This document shows positions 16,626 through 26,280 of a DNA stretch of 64,000 nt, piece after piece. A program made the position numbers and the translations under genes. The notes beneath the pieces were generated by a model. It saw only the letters and a list, made by a program, of their open reading frames with translations, made no database searches and was not told the DNA's origin. Source of the DNA: Chlamydiales bacterium (GTDB lineage Bacteria; Chlamydiota; Chlamydiia; Chlamydiales; Criblamydiaceae); contig JACKPN010000001.1 in the NCBI GenBank assembly GCA_024233575.1, positions 186,001 to 250,000 of the forward strand, written 5' to 3'. Each line of letters opens with the position of its first letter. Positions within the stretch are counted from its first letter, which is position 1.

Positions 16626-18713
16626 ATGATGGTATCTTCCGTAACAAGATCGGTAAATTACACACCTATAAACCCTGTCACCTTTCAAAATCCCCTGGAA
16701 AAAACCACCGCAGACAAAATTATCGATTACCTCCACCAGCCAGGTAATGAAGAGCTGCTATCGCGTTTTACCGGCATCCCACACGTCAACAACGTTGCAT
16801 GCATGCAGCGTCTTCACCAAAAATACAACATACAAGAAGCACGAAAGAAGTACCCCCTCGACGATCTCCTTAGCATGCCGCGCCCTAACAGCAACCGTCC
16901 GACATTAGAACCTATGAGGCAATACTGGCGTGAACATGGTCTCGATAAAGATGAATACTGGATAAACTCACCTCTATTTGCGTTGCTTTTTCCAACGGCA
17001 CCCTTTCCTAACAAAGAAGAAAACTGGGACATGCTCTATAAGCGTTACTGTTTCGCCCTCCTTCTCGAGGTTGCACGCCGCAAGATCGTTACCGCAGAAC
17101 AGCTGGCGAAAGGTTTGGACAATGCAGAAATCAAAGAATTTTTACGCGAGTTGGCGATCCTGGACGGCTCCGTCGGGACGCTGTGGGGCGTCCACATGAT
17201 GCTGGGGATTCTTACCGTTCTGCGCGCCGGAACTGACAAACACCGTGAGATGTTCCTGCAAGATGCCGAAGCGTGGAAAATCCTCTTCTGCATGTGCCTA
17301 ACGGAGATGGGCCACGGCTCTAACCCCCTTGGCATTGAAACAACGGCGACACTGGATCAAGTGAAAAAATGTTGGGTGATCAACAGTCCGATCAATCCAA
17401 ACGAAAACATGAGGACATCGGCAAAATGGTGGCCGGGCGGCCTTGCGATGCACGCAACCCACGCGCATGTATTGGCACAAATGCATATCGGGGACAAATG
17501 GCATGGACCACAATTTTTCACCTTCCGCATACGTGATGACCAAGGCAATCTCCTTCCCGGTATTACAACGATGCATATCGGTAAAAAAATCGAACTCAAC
17601 GGCATTGACAATGGCGTCTGTTGGTTTGAGCAAATGGAAGTACCTCTTGACGCTCATCTCGACCGCTTCTCTAAAGTTGTTTACGAGGATGGAGCATGGA
17701 AATATGTGCCGATCCATGAGCTTGCCGACGATATCAGTAAGTTCTACCTTGTCCTATTAGGTTCTTTCAACGACTCCCGCCTTTTCATTAAGATTATGGC
17801 AGAATTTATTCCTGCGTTCTGTGCAGCGCTGTGTGCGACATTTCCCAATCCTAACCTCCCCGAAGAGATCAATCATCGCTTTCTCTGTGATTTTCTTGCC
17901 GAAACTCATATTAACATCCTTAGCGAGAGCGTGACCGAAGGAGAGGAGAAACAGCACGAAATATTGTCTCGCGATTCAAAGCGTCATGACCACTACCTTG
18001 CCGCGGTATATAAAGCGCACGCCACCGACCGTACCGAAGCGCAGTTAACGAAACTGCTGCAGCTATATGCATCAGAAAAAACCGCACAATTAGCGCTCAA
18101 CATCATCCGTAGCCTCGGTCAAAATACCGGTCCGCAAATCTATGAAGGCAGCAACCCCCTGATGTACACTTTAGGATCCTCACACCTTCTGATGGAAGTC
18201 GGTTGCGACCTGCAAGAGTGGAAGGCAATAGCTAAGAAACTGATGAGCAACGAACTCGACTTCTTTGATCGTCCCATCGCGTTCCTCAAGGGGAAAATCC
18301 TTTTAGAGGCAAAAGAAGTGAGCAAACACTTCTCATCGAACGAAAACGCCATGGACACCTTTGGCACCTCTGATGCCCAGCAACACGCCGTTAATGCAGC
18401 AACATTTTGGGCAGCAATGCTTAGGCTCGAAGAAGCAAAAAAGAAAATCATCGAGATGCCCCCGGAAGAACAGGAGACCCATCGTACACTTTACACCATC
18501 TACGTCAATTCACTCTTCGGCTTTCAGCCCGGTCTCTACACCAAGCAGGAAGTGGAAGCCGCCTATGATAAGCTAAAAGGGGCATCCACATTCGATCAGT
18601 ACCTCTCGGTAGACCTCGCCGCGAAGTTGCTGATTCCTCTCGAATGGATACTGAACATGCTGGAAAACGTGCCGGAAAAGTCGATTCCCTATGCACCGAG
18701 AGCAAGACTGTAA
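16626..18713 (+). CDS. Acyl-CoA oxidase (peroxisomal type)
   Basis: A 695-residue flavoprotein that oxidises acyl-CoA to trans-2-enoyl-CoA with O2, producing hydrogen peroxide, rather than passing electrons to ETF as acyl-CoA dehydrogenases do. The length and layout follow eukaryotic ACOX: flavin-contact segment CLTEMGHGSNPLGIETTA, KWWPGG, and after a long C-terminal region RSLGQNTGPQIYEGSNP, whose Glu is at the catalytic-base position. A second helical domain follows. ATG at 16626 has CCGGAGTTGA upstream and a promoter at 16571. With aceB/aceA elsewhere in the window it could let the cell use host fatty acids. No peroxisomal targeting signal is seen (it ends ARL, not SKL). Confidence 0.88.
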   Translation: MMVSSVTRSVNYTPINPVTFQNPLEKTTADKIIDYLHQPGNEELLSRFTGIPHVNNVACMQRLHQKYNIQEARKKYPLDDLLSMPRPNSNRPTLEPMRQYWREHGLDKDEYWINSPLFALLFPTAPFPNKEENWDMLYKRYCFALLLEVARRKIVTAEQLAKGLDNAEIKEFLRELAILDGSVGTLWGVHMMLGILTVLRAGTDKHREMFLQDAEAWKILFCMCLTEMGHGSNPLGIETTATLDQVKKCWVINSPINPNENMRTSAKWWPGGLAMHATHAHVLAQMHIGDKWHGPQFFTFRIRDDQGNLLPGITTMHIGKKIELNGIDNGVCWFEQMEVPLDAHLDRFSKVVYEDGAWKYVPIHELADDISKFYLVLLGSFNDSRLFIKIMAEFIPAFCAALCATFPNPNLPEEINHRFLCDFLAETHINILSESVTEGEEKQHEILSRDSKRHDHYLAAVYKAHATDRTEAQLTKLLQLYASEKTAQLALNIIRSLGQNTGPQIYEGSNPLMYTLGSSHLLMEVGCDLQEWKAIAKKLMSNELDFFDRPIAFLKGKILLEAKEVSKHFSSNENAMDTFGTSDAQQHAVNAATFWAAMLRLEEAKKKIIEMPPEEQETHRTLYTIYVNSLFGFQPGLYTKQEVEAAYDKLKGASTFDQYLSVDLAAKLLIPLEWILNMLENVPEKSIPYAPRARL

Positions 18714-18770
18714 TTGTATTTTTTTAGTAATTTGATAATTTGTAGCGCCCTTAAAATAAAAATATCCCTA

Positions 18771-18806
18771 TATACCGAAAATGATTCAAGAATCGTTTTC
18801 GGTATA
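18771..18806. repeat. TATACCGAAA palindrome, copy A (36 bp)
   Basis: Inverted repeat with arms TATACCGAAAATGATTC and GAATCGTTTTCGGTATA (one T-G wobble, two-base centre). It lies 57 bases after the acyl-CoA oxidase stop and 42 bases before the unknown gene at 18849. The same tips appear at 27355-27516, 37346-37375 and, partly, 53648-53680. Confidence 0.8.
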
Positions 18807-18848
18807 ACCTGAAAAACAGATCTATATAGTTAAAAAAAGGATTCTAAT

Positions 18849-19961
18849 ATGTCAAATATGATGCCAGTTAATTTTATGACAAAAGAATTGAAAGACGATT
18901 TCACAAGACTCATGGCAGAAGAGACGCCAAAACACCTTAAGCCAATATATAAATCATTCCTTCCTAACGTCTTCCGAACGGTTGAAAAGTTCTCTTTGAA
19001 ATTACTTTCTGTACTCAAAGAGGAAGCTAGAAAAGGACTGCACCAAATTGATTTATCATCCCAACAAATCACAGAACCTGGAGTGAATCTAAAAAAACTG
19101 CCTTTCGAAAAAATCGTTCATAATGCATGCAAAGTACTAGATTTGTGTGGAGACTTTAATTTTAAATCGCATAACAGTCACAAAGAAGAAAAGTCACGCA
19201 AACTCGCCTACCCTTATGAAATATTTCTTTCATCTACCGCAGCCAAGTGCAACTATTGCACCACAGTGTATTGGGCTCCGCGTAACCCCTATCTTTATCC
19301 TATAATACGCTTAAAGGAAATCGAACCTATCAATTTCGCAGAAATCCATTATCAAAATGCGCGAGATAAAATTCAGACCGATTTCACGTTAGTAGACTGC
19401 GAAGGTAATGAGACATACTTTCATATTTTTTACTTAAACGGACACAGTAAGTATTTTGAAACATCCCTCAAAGACGAATTTAAAGATGCCGGACGGCTTG
19501 AAACTCAACTTTCAAAACAAGCAATGGAATGCCTACAACAATTTGTCTACCTTCAAAAGATCTCGCATATCGAGATCCATTCAATTGTCGTCGTCTGTGA
19601 ATTGCTCGATTTCACACGTATGACATTAATGGAAAATCTGCACAAAACAATGGTCAATCAAATGAGTATTCTTACCGGCAACTATTATCTATCACCGAAC
19701 GATGTTTTGTATCTTATCAATGAAGGTTTCACATCCAAAAAAGAGGAATGGATAATCCATGGATTAAAAGTAGCTGAAATTCTAGAAAAAAATCTTGATA
19801 AGCAAATGGTAGACTGGAATTTACTTTCTCAACAAACCCTTCATCAACTACTCATCGAATCCACAAAACAAAATCTGGAATGTACAAAGCAAAAAATAAT
19901 TCAAACACTAGATACCCTGTGCAAGAAAACCACCGGCAACATCTCTGATACAGTAGAATAA
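18849..19961 (+). CDS. Unknown AT-rich protein, possible lineage-specific effector
   Basis: 370 residues with no signal peptide, no membrane helix and no motif that I recognise. Base composition is clearly more AT-rich than the acyl-CoA oxidase and MATE genes either side, typical of the lineage-specific genes in this window. The N-terminal half is mixed alpha/beta with several Cys (AAKCNYCTTVYW); the C-terminal half is mostly helical (LLEFTRM-like to KKTTGN). ATG at 18849 has AGGA seven bases upstream. A TATACCGAAA palindrome sits 42 bases before it, as for other lineage-specific genes here. A secreted host-interaction role is a guess based on composition and context. Confidence 0.75.
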   Translation: MSNMMPVNFMTKELKDDFTRLMAEETPKHLKPIYKSFLPNVFRTVEKFSLKLLSVLKEEARKGLHQIDLSSQQITEPGVNLKKLPFEKIVHNACKVLDLCGDFNFKSHNSHKEEKSRKLAYPYEIFLSSTAAKCNYCTTVYWAPRNPYLYPIIRLKEIEPINFAEIHYQNARDKIQTDFTLVDCEGNETYFHIFYLNGHSKYFETSLKDEFKDAGRLETQLSKQAMECLQQFVYLQKISHIEIHSIVVVCELLDFTRMTLMENLHKTMVNQMSILTGNYYLSPNDVLYLINEGFTSKKEEWIIHGLKVAEILEKNLDKQMVDWNLLSQQTLHQLLIESTKQNLECTKQKIIQTLDTLCKKTTGNISDTVE

Positions 19962-19977
19962 AGTGATTACTGAAGCG

Positions 19978-21312
19978 CTATCCGATTTTTTCGGCAATGA
20001 CACATCGCACATAATAGATCGCAAACAGCGCCGACAGCCAAGTAATCGTGAAAACACTTAACCAAATGCTCAATAACCCGAACCCTAGAACGTGCGTCAT
20101 CGTGTAGAAAACAATGGCAGGCAACACAATCTGACGCCCTAAACCCAATAATAGAGAAAACATCGGATATTTCATCCCTTGCATTGTCGTGCTGTGCATC
20201 GTGAGAATCGTATAAGACCATGATGTCAATGCAGCGACGGTCAGGTAGGTAGTACCGATAGCAATCACCTCGGTGTTATCGGTAAATAAAGAAATCAGCG
20301 GCCCCGAAAAGAAAAACATCACCACAGCACCAACAGTCATCACTATCAGCCCATAAAACAATGCCATATTCAGCGCCTCGCGTATACGTTCGATCCTTCC
20401 TGCACCATTATTTTGTCCAACAATACTGAGATTCGCAACGGAAAGGCCGATCGTCGGCAGCAGAAAAATCTGCTCGACGCGCATACATGCGCCATAAGCT
20501 GCGACAGCATCGCTGCCGAAAGGACGGACAAAGTAAGTAATCACAAAAATACCGATGGCAACTGTCATCAGATTAAGTCCCGCAGGAACGCTCTGGTAAG
20601 TGATCTGCCAGTAACGGCGTAGATCGGGAATGAAATCGCTAACGCGCATCCCTGTAAAAAAACCACTACGATACACCTGAAGCAACATATAGACAGACCC
20701 GCCAGCCATTACCAATACCGTTGCCAGCGCGATCCCTCGCAGCCCCATCGCTGGCAGACCAAAACCTCCATAAAGAAACCACGGATCAAGGAGACAGTTG
20801 GCAAAGAAGCCAACAATCAAGAAGTTGCGTATACAGCGCGAGTTGCCATGAGCGATCAAGATAGCGTTTGCCGAATAGGTCAGTAAAAAGAAAACAGCCC
20901 CCTGAAAAATGACGTCGATATAAAGAAGCGCCAAACGCAGATACTCCCCCTCTGCACCAAGCAGACGAAAGAGCGGCGTCGCAGCGATCGACCCAAGAAA
21001 ATAGACAACAACGGAAAGGAATAAACAGAAGGACAGCACCTGCCCTGCGAATAAACGCGCCTCCCTTGGACTGCCTCCACCCAAAGCATTGGAAATCAAT
21101 GCTGCGCCCCCCGTCGAAAGACCATGCATGAAAGCAATAATAATGAAGAAGATAGGAAAGCTGATCGTCAGCGCCGCCAAAGCATCGGTTGAGATTTTTC
21201 CGGCAAAAAACGTGTCCACAACATTGAACATGGTATTGAAGAAAAAACCGACGCTTACCGGAATCGAAAGACGGCGGATATGCTCCTTGATGGAACCTGT
21301 CGTCAGATCCAT
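19978..21312 (-). CDS. MATE-family multidrug/metabolite exporter
   Basis: Twelve-helix cation-coupled exporter of the MATE (NorM/DinF) family, about 444 residues. The N-terminal RRLSIPVSVGFFFNTMFNVVDTFF and ALTISFPIFFII, the STGGAALISNALGGGSPREA segment and the pseudo-symmetrical second half (LRRYWQITYQSVPAG, VAAYGACMRVEQIF, NNGAGR) are all characteristic. ATG at 21312 is preferred to the GTG at 21327 because AGGAG lies five bases upstream. It converges with the unknown gene at 18849, 17 bases away. Substrate unknown. Confidence 0.93.
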   Translation of the reverse strand: MDLTTGSIKEHIRRLSIPVSVGFFFNTMFNVVDTFFAGKISTDALAALTISFPIFFIIIAFMHGLSTGGAALISNALGGGSPREARLFAGQVLSFCLFLSVVVYFLGSIAATPLFRLLGAEGEYLRLALLYIDVIFQGAVFFLLTYSANAILIAHGNSRCIRNFLIVGFFANCLLDPWFLYGGFGLPAMGLRGIALATVLVMAGGSVYMLLQVYRSGFFTGMRVSDFIPDLRRYWQITYQSVPAGLNLMTVAIGIFVITYFVRPFGSDAVAAYGACMRVEQIFLLPTIGLSVANLSIVGQNNGAGRIERIREALNMALFYGLIVMTVGAVVMFFFSGPLISLFTDNTEVIAIGTTYLTVAALTSWSYTILTMHSTTMQGMKYPMFSLLLGLGRQIVLPAIVFYTMTHVLGFGLLSIWLSVFTITWLSALFAIYYVRCVIAEKIG

Positions 21313-21399
21313 GACTACTCCTATCACCCTTTTTCCATACCTAACACTTTTCTGTTAAAGATGATAGTATGAACCCTTGCCGATCAATTTTTTTTTGCT

Positions 21400-22965
21400 A
21401 TGATGACAAATATGGCAAAGCCTAAGAACGAGCAAAAACCTAACCTGATCATCCGCAACGCAAAAATCAAAGATATCCCTGATATCCAGGCGTTGTGTCG
21501 CAAAGTATACCCCAAAAAAGACCGATATACCCAGGCAGAGCTGCGCGGACAGATCAGCCGTTTTCGCGAAGGGCAATTCGTCGCCGTCCTTAATGACGAG
21601 ATCGTTGGATACTGCGCCTCGCTCGTCACCACAGAGAAAAAGGCGATGAGAAGGCATACATGGCAGGATATCACAGGCAATGCCTACTGCTCGACCCACA
21701 ATCCTAAAGGAGATTTCCTCTATGGCGTCGAGGTGTTCGTCGATCCCGACTACCGAGGAATACGTATCGGCGAACGATTCTACAGGGAACGGACACGACT
21801 ATGCAAAGATCTCGGCCTGAAAGGGATCGCCTTCGGCGGACGCATGCCCCTGCTGCGAAAAAAATACAAGCAGGTAGGATCGCCGGAGGTCTACCTCCAG
21901 CAGGTCTTGGACAAAAAAATCCGCGATCCGGTCATCAACTTCCAAATGCGGCAAGGGTTTGAAATCCTCGGGATCATTAAAGATTATCTTCCCGAAGATC
22001 AGGCGTCGATGGGATGTGCCATCCACATGGTTTGGCGCAATCCCAACTTTGCCGCCCAAGAAGCGATGTCATCGGAAAAGCGAGTCAATAAAACTGAAAC
22101 CATCCGCGTCGCCGCTGTACAATATATGCAGCGGGAGATTAGCTCCTTTTCCGAATTTAAAAAAATTATCACCTACTTCGTCGATGTCGTCCACGACTAC
22201 CGCTGCGATTTTGTCTTATTTCCCGAACTTTTTACCCTGCAGCTTCTATCGATCGAGGCAACCAAGCTGCCGCCCGAGGAAGCAATCTTAAAGCTGACAA
22301 GCTACACAGACAAACTGAAAGACTTTTTCCAAGACCTCGCCGTTAAGTACAACACCAACATCATCGCGGGGTCTCATCCGGTAAAGACCAGTAAAGACAT
22401 CGTTCAAAATATTACCTTTATTTTTCTCAGGGACGGAACCATCCATGAGCAAGCGAAAATCCATCCCACTCCCGATGAGAAGTACTGGTGGAATACCACA
22501 GGAGGGAATCGCCTGGAACCGATAGAGACTGACTGCGGCACCATCGGCGTCCTCATTTGCTATGACTCCGAATTTCCTGAACTTGCCCGCCACCTTGTCG
22601 ACCAAGGCGCCGACCTGCTGTTTGTCCCCTTCTGCACCGACCAACGAGAAGGCTACCTTAGAGTCCGCTACTGCTGCCATGCCCGCGCCGTGGAAAACCA
22701 GTGCTACGTTATCCTTGCCGGCAACGTCGGCAACCTTCCCAAGGTCCGCAGTATGGACATCCAATATGGTCAAAGCTGCATCCTTACGCCCTGCGATTTT
22801 GCCTTCGCACGCGATGGCATCGCAGCAGACAGCACTCCCAACGTCGAGACGGTAATCTTCGCCGACCTCAACCTCAACAGCCTCTATGAATCACGCATGT
22901 CAGGCAGCGTCATCAACCTCAGTGACAGGCGCCATGACCTCTTCCGCGTTGTCTGGCATGAGTAA
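21400..22965 (+). CDS. GNAT acetyltransferase fused to a nitrilase-family amidohydrolase
   Basis: A 521-residue fusion. Residues ~17-215 form a GNAT domain (RNAKIKDIPDIQALCRKV, then VEVFVDPDYRGIRIGERFYRER, the acetyl-CoA loop). Residues ~230-515 are a carbon-nitrogen hydrolase with the Glu-Lys-Cys triad: FPELF, KIHPTPDEK and ICYDSEFPE. This two-domain design is a known family of uncertain substrate, possibly repairing or recycling amidated metabolites. Several start codons lie close together (21400, 21403, 21412). The gene is divergent from the MATE gene. Confidence 0.9.
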   Translation: MMTNMAKPKNEQKPNLIIRNAKIKDIPDIQALCRKVYPKKDRYTQAELRGQISRFREGQFVAVLNDEIVGYCASLVTTEKKAMRRHTWQDITGNAYCSTHNPKGDFLYGVEVFVDPDYRGIRIGERFYRERTRLCKDLGLKGIAFGGRMPLLRKKYKQVGSPEVYLQQVLDKKIRDPVINFQMRQGFEILGIIKDYLPEDQASMGCAIHMVWRNPNFAAQEAMSSEKRVNKTETIRVAAVQYMQREISSFSEFKKIITYFVDVVHDYRCDFVLFPELFTLQLLSIEATKLPPEEAILKLTSYTDKLKDFFQDLAVKYNTNIIAGSHPVKTSKDIVQNITFIFLRDGTIHEQAKIHPTPDEKYWWNTTGGNRLEPIETDCGTIGVLICYDSEFPELARHLVDQGADLLFVPFCTDQREGYLRVRYCCHARAVENQCYVILAGNVGNLPKVRSMDIQYGQSCILTPCDFAFARDGIAADSTPNVETVIFADLNLNSLYESRMSGSVINLSDRRHDLFRVVWHE

Positions 22966-22972
22966 CTAAGTA

Positions 22973-23000
22973 TTGTGCTAGAATGTTAATTTCTTATAAT
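22973..23000 (+). promoter_or_regulatory. Probable promoter of the peroxiredoxin operon
   Basis: TTGTGC at 22973 and TATAAT at 22995 with 16-base spacing, 38 bases before the peroxiredoxin ATG. Confidence 0.55.
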
Positions 23001-23037
23001 ATTCTCTTATTAATCTAGAACAAATACAGAATATCTC

Positions 23038-23502
23038 ATGACAACATTACCATCACTCACACTACCTGACCAAGAAGGTAAAAGCCTCCACCTCGCCAAC
23101 CTCACCGGATGCTGGACAATCCTCTATTTCTACCCGCAAGACGACACCCCCGGATGCACTGTTGAAGCAGGCGACTTCACAGCTATGATACCTGAATTTG
23201 AAACATTAGACGCCCGAGTGATCGGTATCAGCCCCGACAGCTGCGCATCACACAGAAAATTCATCGATAAACACGCACTGAAGCTTACCCTTCTAGCGGA
23301 CGAAAACAAAGAGGCGATCAACCACTTCGGTGTCTGGGGAATCAAGAAAAACTATGGCAAAGAGTATGAAGGGCTGATCAGGAGTACTTTTCTCATCGAC
23401 CCTAACGGCGCCGTCGTTCATGAATGGCGGAATGTCCGCGCAAAAGGACATGCCCAGCGTGTTCTGGAAAAGCTCAGGGAGATCATCGCAGCAGAATGCT
23501 AA
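23038..23502 (+). CDS. bcp: Peroxiredoxin, BCP/PrxQ type
   Basis: Thiol peroxidase that reduces hydrogen peroxide and organic peroxides. 154 residues; the peroxidatic Cys is in the DDTPGCTVEAGDF motif. Many BCPs carry a resolving Cys five residues later (CTTQAC); here that position is Gly, so this is the 1-Cys-like subgroup, needing an external thiol. GISPDS, HRKFIDKH and RSTFLIDPNG also match the family. It begins a two-gene unit with the DUF1499 gene, which overlaps its stop by seven bases. In a cell making peroxide through acyl-CoA oxidase such an enzyme would be useful; that connection is inferred. Confidence 0.93.
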   Translation: MTTLPSLTLPDQEGKSLHLANLTGCWTILYFYPQDDTPGCTVEAGDFTAMIPEFETLDARVIGISPDSCASHRKFIDKHALKLTLLADENKEAINHFGVWGIKKNYGKEYEGLIRSTFLIDPNGAVVHEWRNVRAKGHAQRVLEKLREIIAAEC

Positions 23503-23930
23503 AACTTGCCTTTGCTATCGTCATCGCCATCATCGCCTATAGTGTTTACCTCAATTTCGTTCCGCGCATGATCGGCGTCCACAACGGCCGCCTCTCGCCA
23601 TGCCCATGGACCCCTAACTGTGTCAGCAGCGAAGTAAAAGAAGGCCCGGCACACATCGAACCGCTGAAATACAAAGGCGATCGCCATACTATCGACAAAA
23701 TCGCTGCGGTGATTCGCACATTCCCAAGAACAACCATCATTACTCAAACCGATAACTACCTGCATGCGGAATTTAGGTCCAAATTGTTCCGCTTTGTCGA
23801 TGATGTCGAATTTCTATACCTCCCAGATCAAGGGATCGTACAGGTGCGCTCAGCATCACGTGTCGGCTATAGCGACCTTGGAGTCAACAGAAAACGCATC
23901 GAGGAGATCCGCAATCGCATCAACTCATAA
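23496..23930 (+). CDS. DUF1499 family protein with N-terminal membrane anchor
   Basis: About 144 residues. An N-terminal hydrophobic segment (LKLAFAIVIAIIAYSVYLNF) anchors or exports the protein, followed by the DUF1499 signature: LSPCPWTPNCVSSE, later FRSKLFRFVDDVEF and VQVRSASRVGYSDLGVNRKRIEEIR. Family function is unknown. ATG at 23496 lies within the last codons of the peroxiredoxin gene, so the two are translationally coupled; the longer frame back to 23424 is only a shadow of that gene. Confidence 0.88.
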   Translation: MLKLAFAIVIAIIAYSVYLNFVPRMIGVHNGRLSPCPWTPNCVSSEVKEGPAHIEPLKYKGDRHTIDKIAAVIRTFPRTTIITQTDNYLHAEFRSKLFRFVDDVEFLYLPDQGIVQVRSASRVGYSDLGVNRKRIEEIRNRINS

Positions 23931-23942
23931 AGGATAACCAAA

Positions 23943-26264
23943 ATGTCAAGGAAGATACTGTTAACTGTTTTGCTATTTGCTGCGCAAAATATTTGGGCAA
24001 ATGAATACCCTGCAACCGAGCAGATCCCCCACACCGACCACTACCATGGCTACACTGTTGAAGACCCTTATCATTGGCTTGAAAATGGCGATAATGGAAA
24101 AGTACAGCAATGGGATCTAGAACAGTCGCGTTTCTTTTCCAACTACAACAACAGCAATCCCTATTACAGCAGCTTGCTGTCGCAAATGAAAAGCTGCTTC
24201 AGCGAAACCTGTTCCGCAACAATCTCTTTAGGGAACAGCGACCGCCTGCTAACGATATACCAAGACATCAACCAACATGCCCCTGTTCTTTTCATTCAAG
24301 AAAATAAGAACGCACAATTCCAACTGCTCCTCAACATCAACACATGGAATGACCACCCTACCTACACCTTCATCGAACCGTCGCCAAACGGACGCTACCT
24401 TGCCTTGGGCATCCAGCACGGCGGCAACGAGAAACCCCAACTTCTGATTGTTGATATTCCGACACGCGCTCTTGTCAGCGATACCGTCATCGGCAGCAAC
24501 CATTTTCACTTTTTATGGACTCCCGATTCTACAGCTTTCTACTACAGCACCGTCGACACCCCCGGGAACTTTCTCTGGACCTCTATCTACTACCATACTA
24601 TGGGTACCAACGCTTCCTCCGACGTAAAAATCCTTGGCGATGCGACGCACAATGACTGGATGTACAATTTGTTCGACGATAATGATCTCCTCTACATTTA
24701 CCGAAGCCGCTGGGATGATCAAGCTCGCACCATTCTCGAATGTTATGCAATGTATCTTGCGGATCCCTATACCCCACCGACGAAGTTCTTCGAACTGTTA
24801 GGAGATGAGATCAGCAGTCAGTTGATTGTTATCAACGACACCGAATACCTGTTGACCGACCATGAAGCTCCTGCCTTCCAACTGCTAAAAAAAGTAGACG
24901 ATGACGCCTGGACAGCTGTGATCAACGAAAGCAGCGATATACTCCAATATGTACAGGGGATAGACGGCTGTCTTGCCGCCACCTACAGCAGCCACGGCCA
25001 TGACCGGATCAAAATCTTCGATATGAATGGCAAGTTCATAAAAGAGATCCCCCTGCCCTGCCATGGCACGGCAATGTTAGATAGTAGCTGGGATTCCAGT
25101 GAAGCTTATATTCTCTTCTCATCGATGATCCATCCCGACAGCCTTTACTGCTATGATATCAAAAAAAATACGCTAAAGTTAGAGAAAAGAACCGCCATCC
25201 AGGGTTACGATCCTGACGACTATATCACACACCTCGCTTTTGTCCGATCTGCTGATGGCACCAACGTTCCTATCCATATCGCCCATCACAAAGATTACCA
25301 AGAAGGATATGCCTTGCTCAAAGGTTATGGCGGCTTCGGCCTGCCAATCCAGCCCAGCTTCGAACACAGCAACATCTGTTGGCTGCAGGCTGGAGGGCTC
25401 ATCTGCGAAACACACCTCCGTGGTGGCGGCGAGTATGGCGAGACTTGGCACCAAGGAGGGACAAGGAACAATAAAGAGCGTTGTTTCGACGACTTTATCG
25501 CTGCTGCGGAACACCTGGTACAAAAATATACCGTTCCCAACAGGTTGGCGATCTGGGGAGGCAGCAACGGCGGCCTGCTCACAGGCGCAGCAGTCACGCG
25601 TCGTCCCGATCTCTTCGGCGCCGTTGTCAGCGCCGTTCCCTTGCTTGACATGCTTCGCTACCACCACTTTCGTCTAGGATACCTATGGGTTGGCGAATAT
25701 GGCTGTTCGGACCACCCCGACCAGTTTCCATCGTTATTCGCTTATTCTCCCTACCATAATGTCGTCAACGGCGCCGCCTATCCGGCAACATTGATCACAA
25801 CAGGCTTGAATGACCTGCGTTGCGATCCCATGCACGCAAGAAAGATGACGGCACGCCTGCAATATGCCGACCCCTTCGGCCGTCCACACTTGCTTAATAT
25901 CAACTACAATGGGGGGCACGGGGCGCACACCATGCTTGCCCAATGCGAATATGTCGCCCAGGAACATGGTTTTCTCATGCAGGAGATCGCCATCCCTCTT
26001 CCTTCAAATCTTCAGAAGCGAGCAGGAATACTCGCCAGACAAAAGCAGTTTCTCGCACAAGTTAAAGAGCAGCAACGTGCTGATGACTACGACAAACAAT
26101 TAAAAAAACAAACACGATTGCATCGCATGCAGGAGCAGAGAGCTAAACGACATCAGCTTTCAATAAAAAAAACATCACCACTGCATGCACTCAAGAAAAG
26201 CGGCGATAATAAAGGTAGCCATAGTCCCATTAGTAAGCCAAGTTTACGATTGAGAAACTCATGA
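23943..26264 (+). CDS. Exported prolyl oligopeptidase-family serine peptidase (S9A)
   Basis: A 773-residue protein with a signal peptide (MSRKILLTVLLFAAQNIWA), a seven-bladed propeller domain (~80-420) and a C-terminal alpha/beta hydrolase domain. The Ser is S541 in GGSNGG; the Asp lies in GLNDLRCDP, aligned with the DDRV of pig prolyl oligopeptidase and retaining the Arg; the His is in YNGGHGAHT. The substrate is presumably short proline-containing peptides in the periplasm or host vacuole. An added Lys/Arg/Gln-rich tail of about 75 residues follows the catalytic domain. It lies 12 bases after the DUF1499 gene. Confidence 0.93.
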   Translation: MSRKILLTVLLFAAQNIWANEYPATEQIPHTDHYHGYTVEDPYHWLENGDNGKVQQWDLEQSRFFSNYNNSNPYYSSLLSQMKSCFSETCSATISLGNSDRLLTIYQDINQHAPVLFIQENKNAQFQLLLNINTWNDHPTYTFIEPSPNGRYLALGIQHGGNEKPQLLIVDIPTRALVSDTVIGSNHFHFLWTPDSTAFYYSTVDTPGNFLWTSIYYHTMGTNASSDVKILGDATHNDWMYNLFDDNDLLYIYRSRWDDQARTILECYAMYLADPYTPPTKFFELLGDEISSQLIVINDTEYLLTDHEAPAFQLLKKVDDDAWTAVINESSDILQYVQGIDGCLAATYSSHGHDRIKIFDMNGKFIKEIPLPCHGTAMLDSSWDSSEAYILFSSMIHPDSLYCYDIKKNTLKLEKRTAIQGYDPDDYITHLAFVRSADGTNVPIHIAHHKDYQEGYALLKGYGGFGLPIQPSFEHSNICWLQAGGLICETHLRGGGEYGETWHQGGTRNNKERCFDDFIAAAEHLVQKYTVPNRLAIWGGSNGGLLTGAAVTRRPDLFGAVVSAVPLLDMLRYHHFRLGYLWVGEYGCSDHPDQFPSLFAYSPYHNVVNGAAYPATLITTGLNDLRCDPMHARKMTARLQYADPFGRPHLLNINYNGGHGAHTMLAQCEYVAQEHGFLMQEIAIPLPSNLQKRAGILARQKQFLAQVKEQQRADDYDKQLKKQTRLHRMQEQRAKRHQLSIKKTSPLHALKKSGDNKGSHSPISKPSLRLRNS

Positions 26265-26280
26265 CAACTTGATGGCGAAA

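Noticed and set aside
21377..21404. TTGCCG-16-TATGAT promoter for the GNAT-nitrilase gene
   Set aside because: The -10 overlaps the first start codons; unless the start is at 21412 it cannot work.
25179..25667. 162-codon minus-strand frame inside the prolyl oligopeptidase gene
   Set aside because: Antisense shadow of a gene whose catalytic residues are clear.
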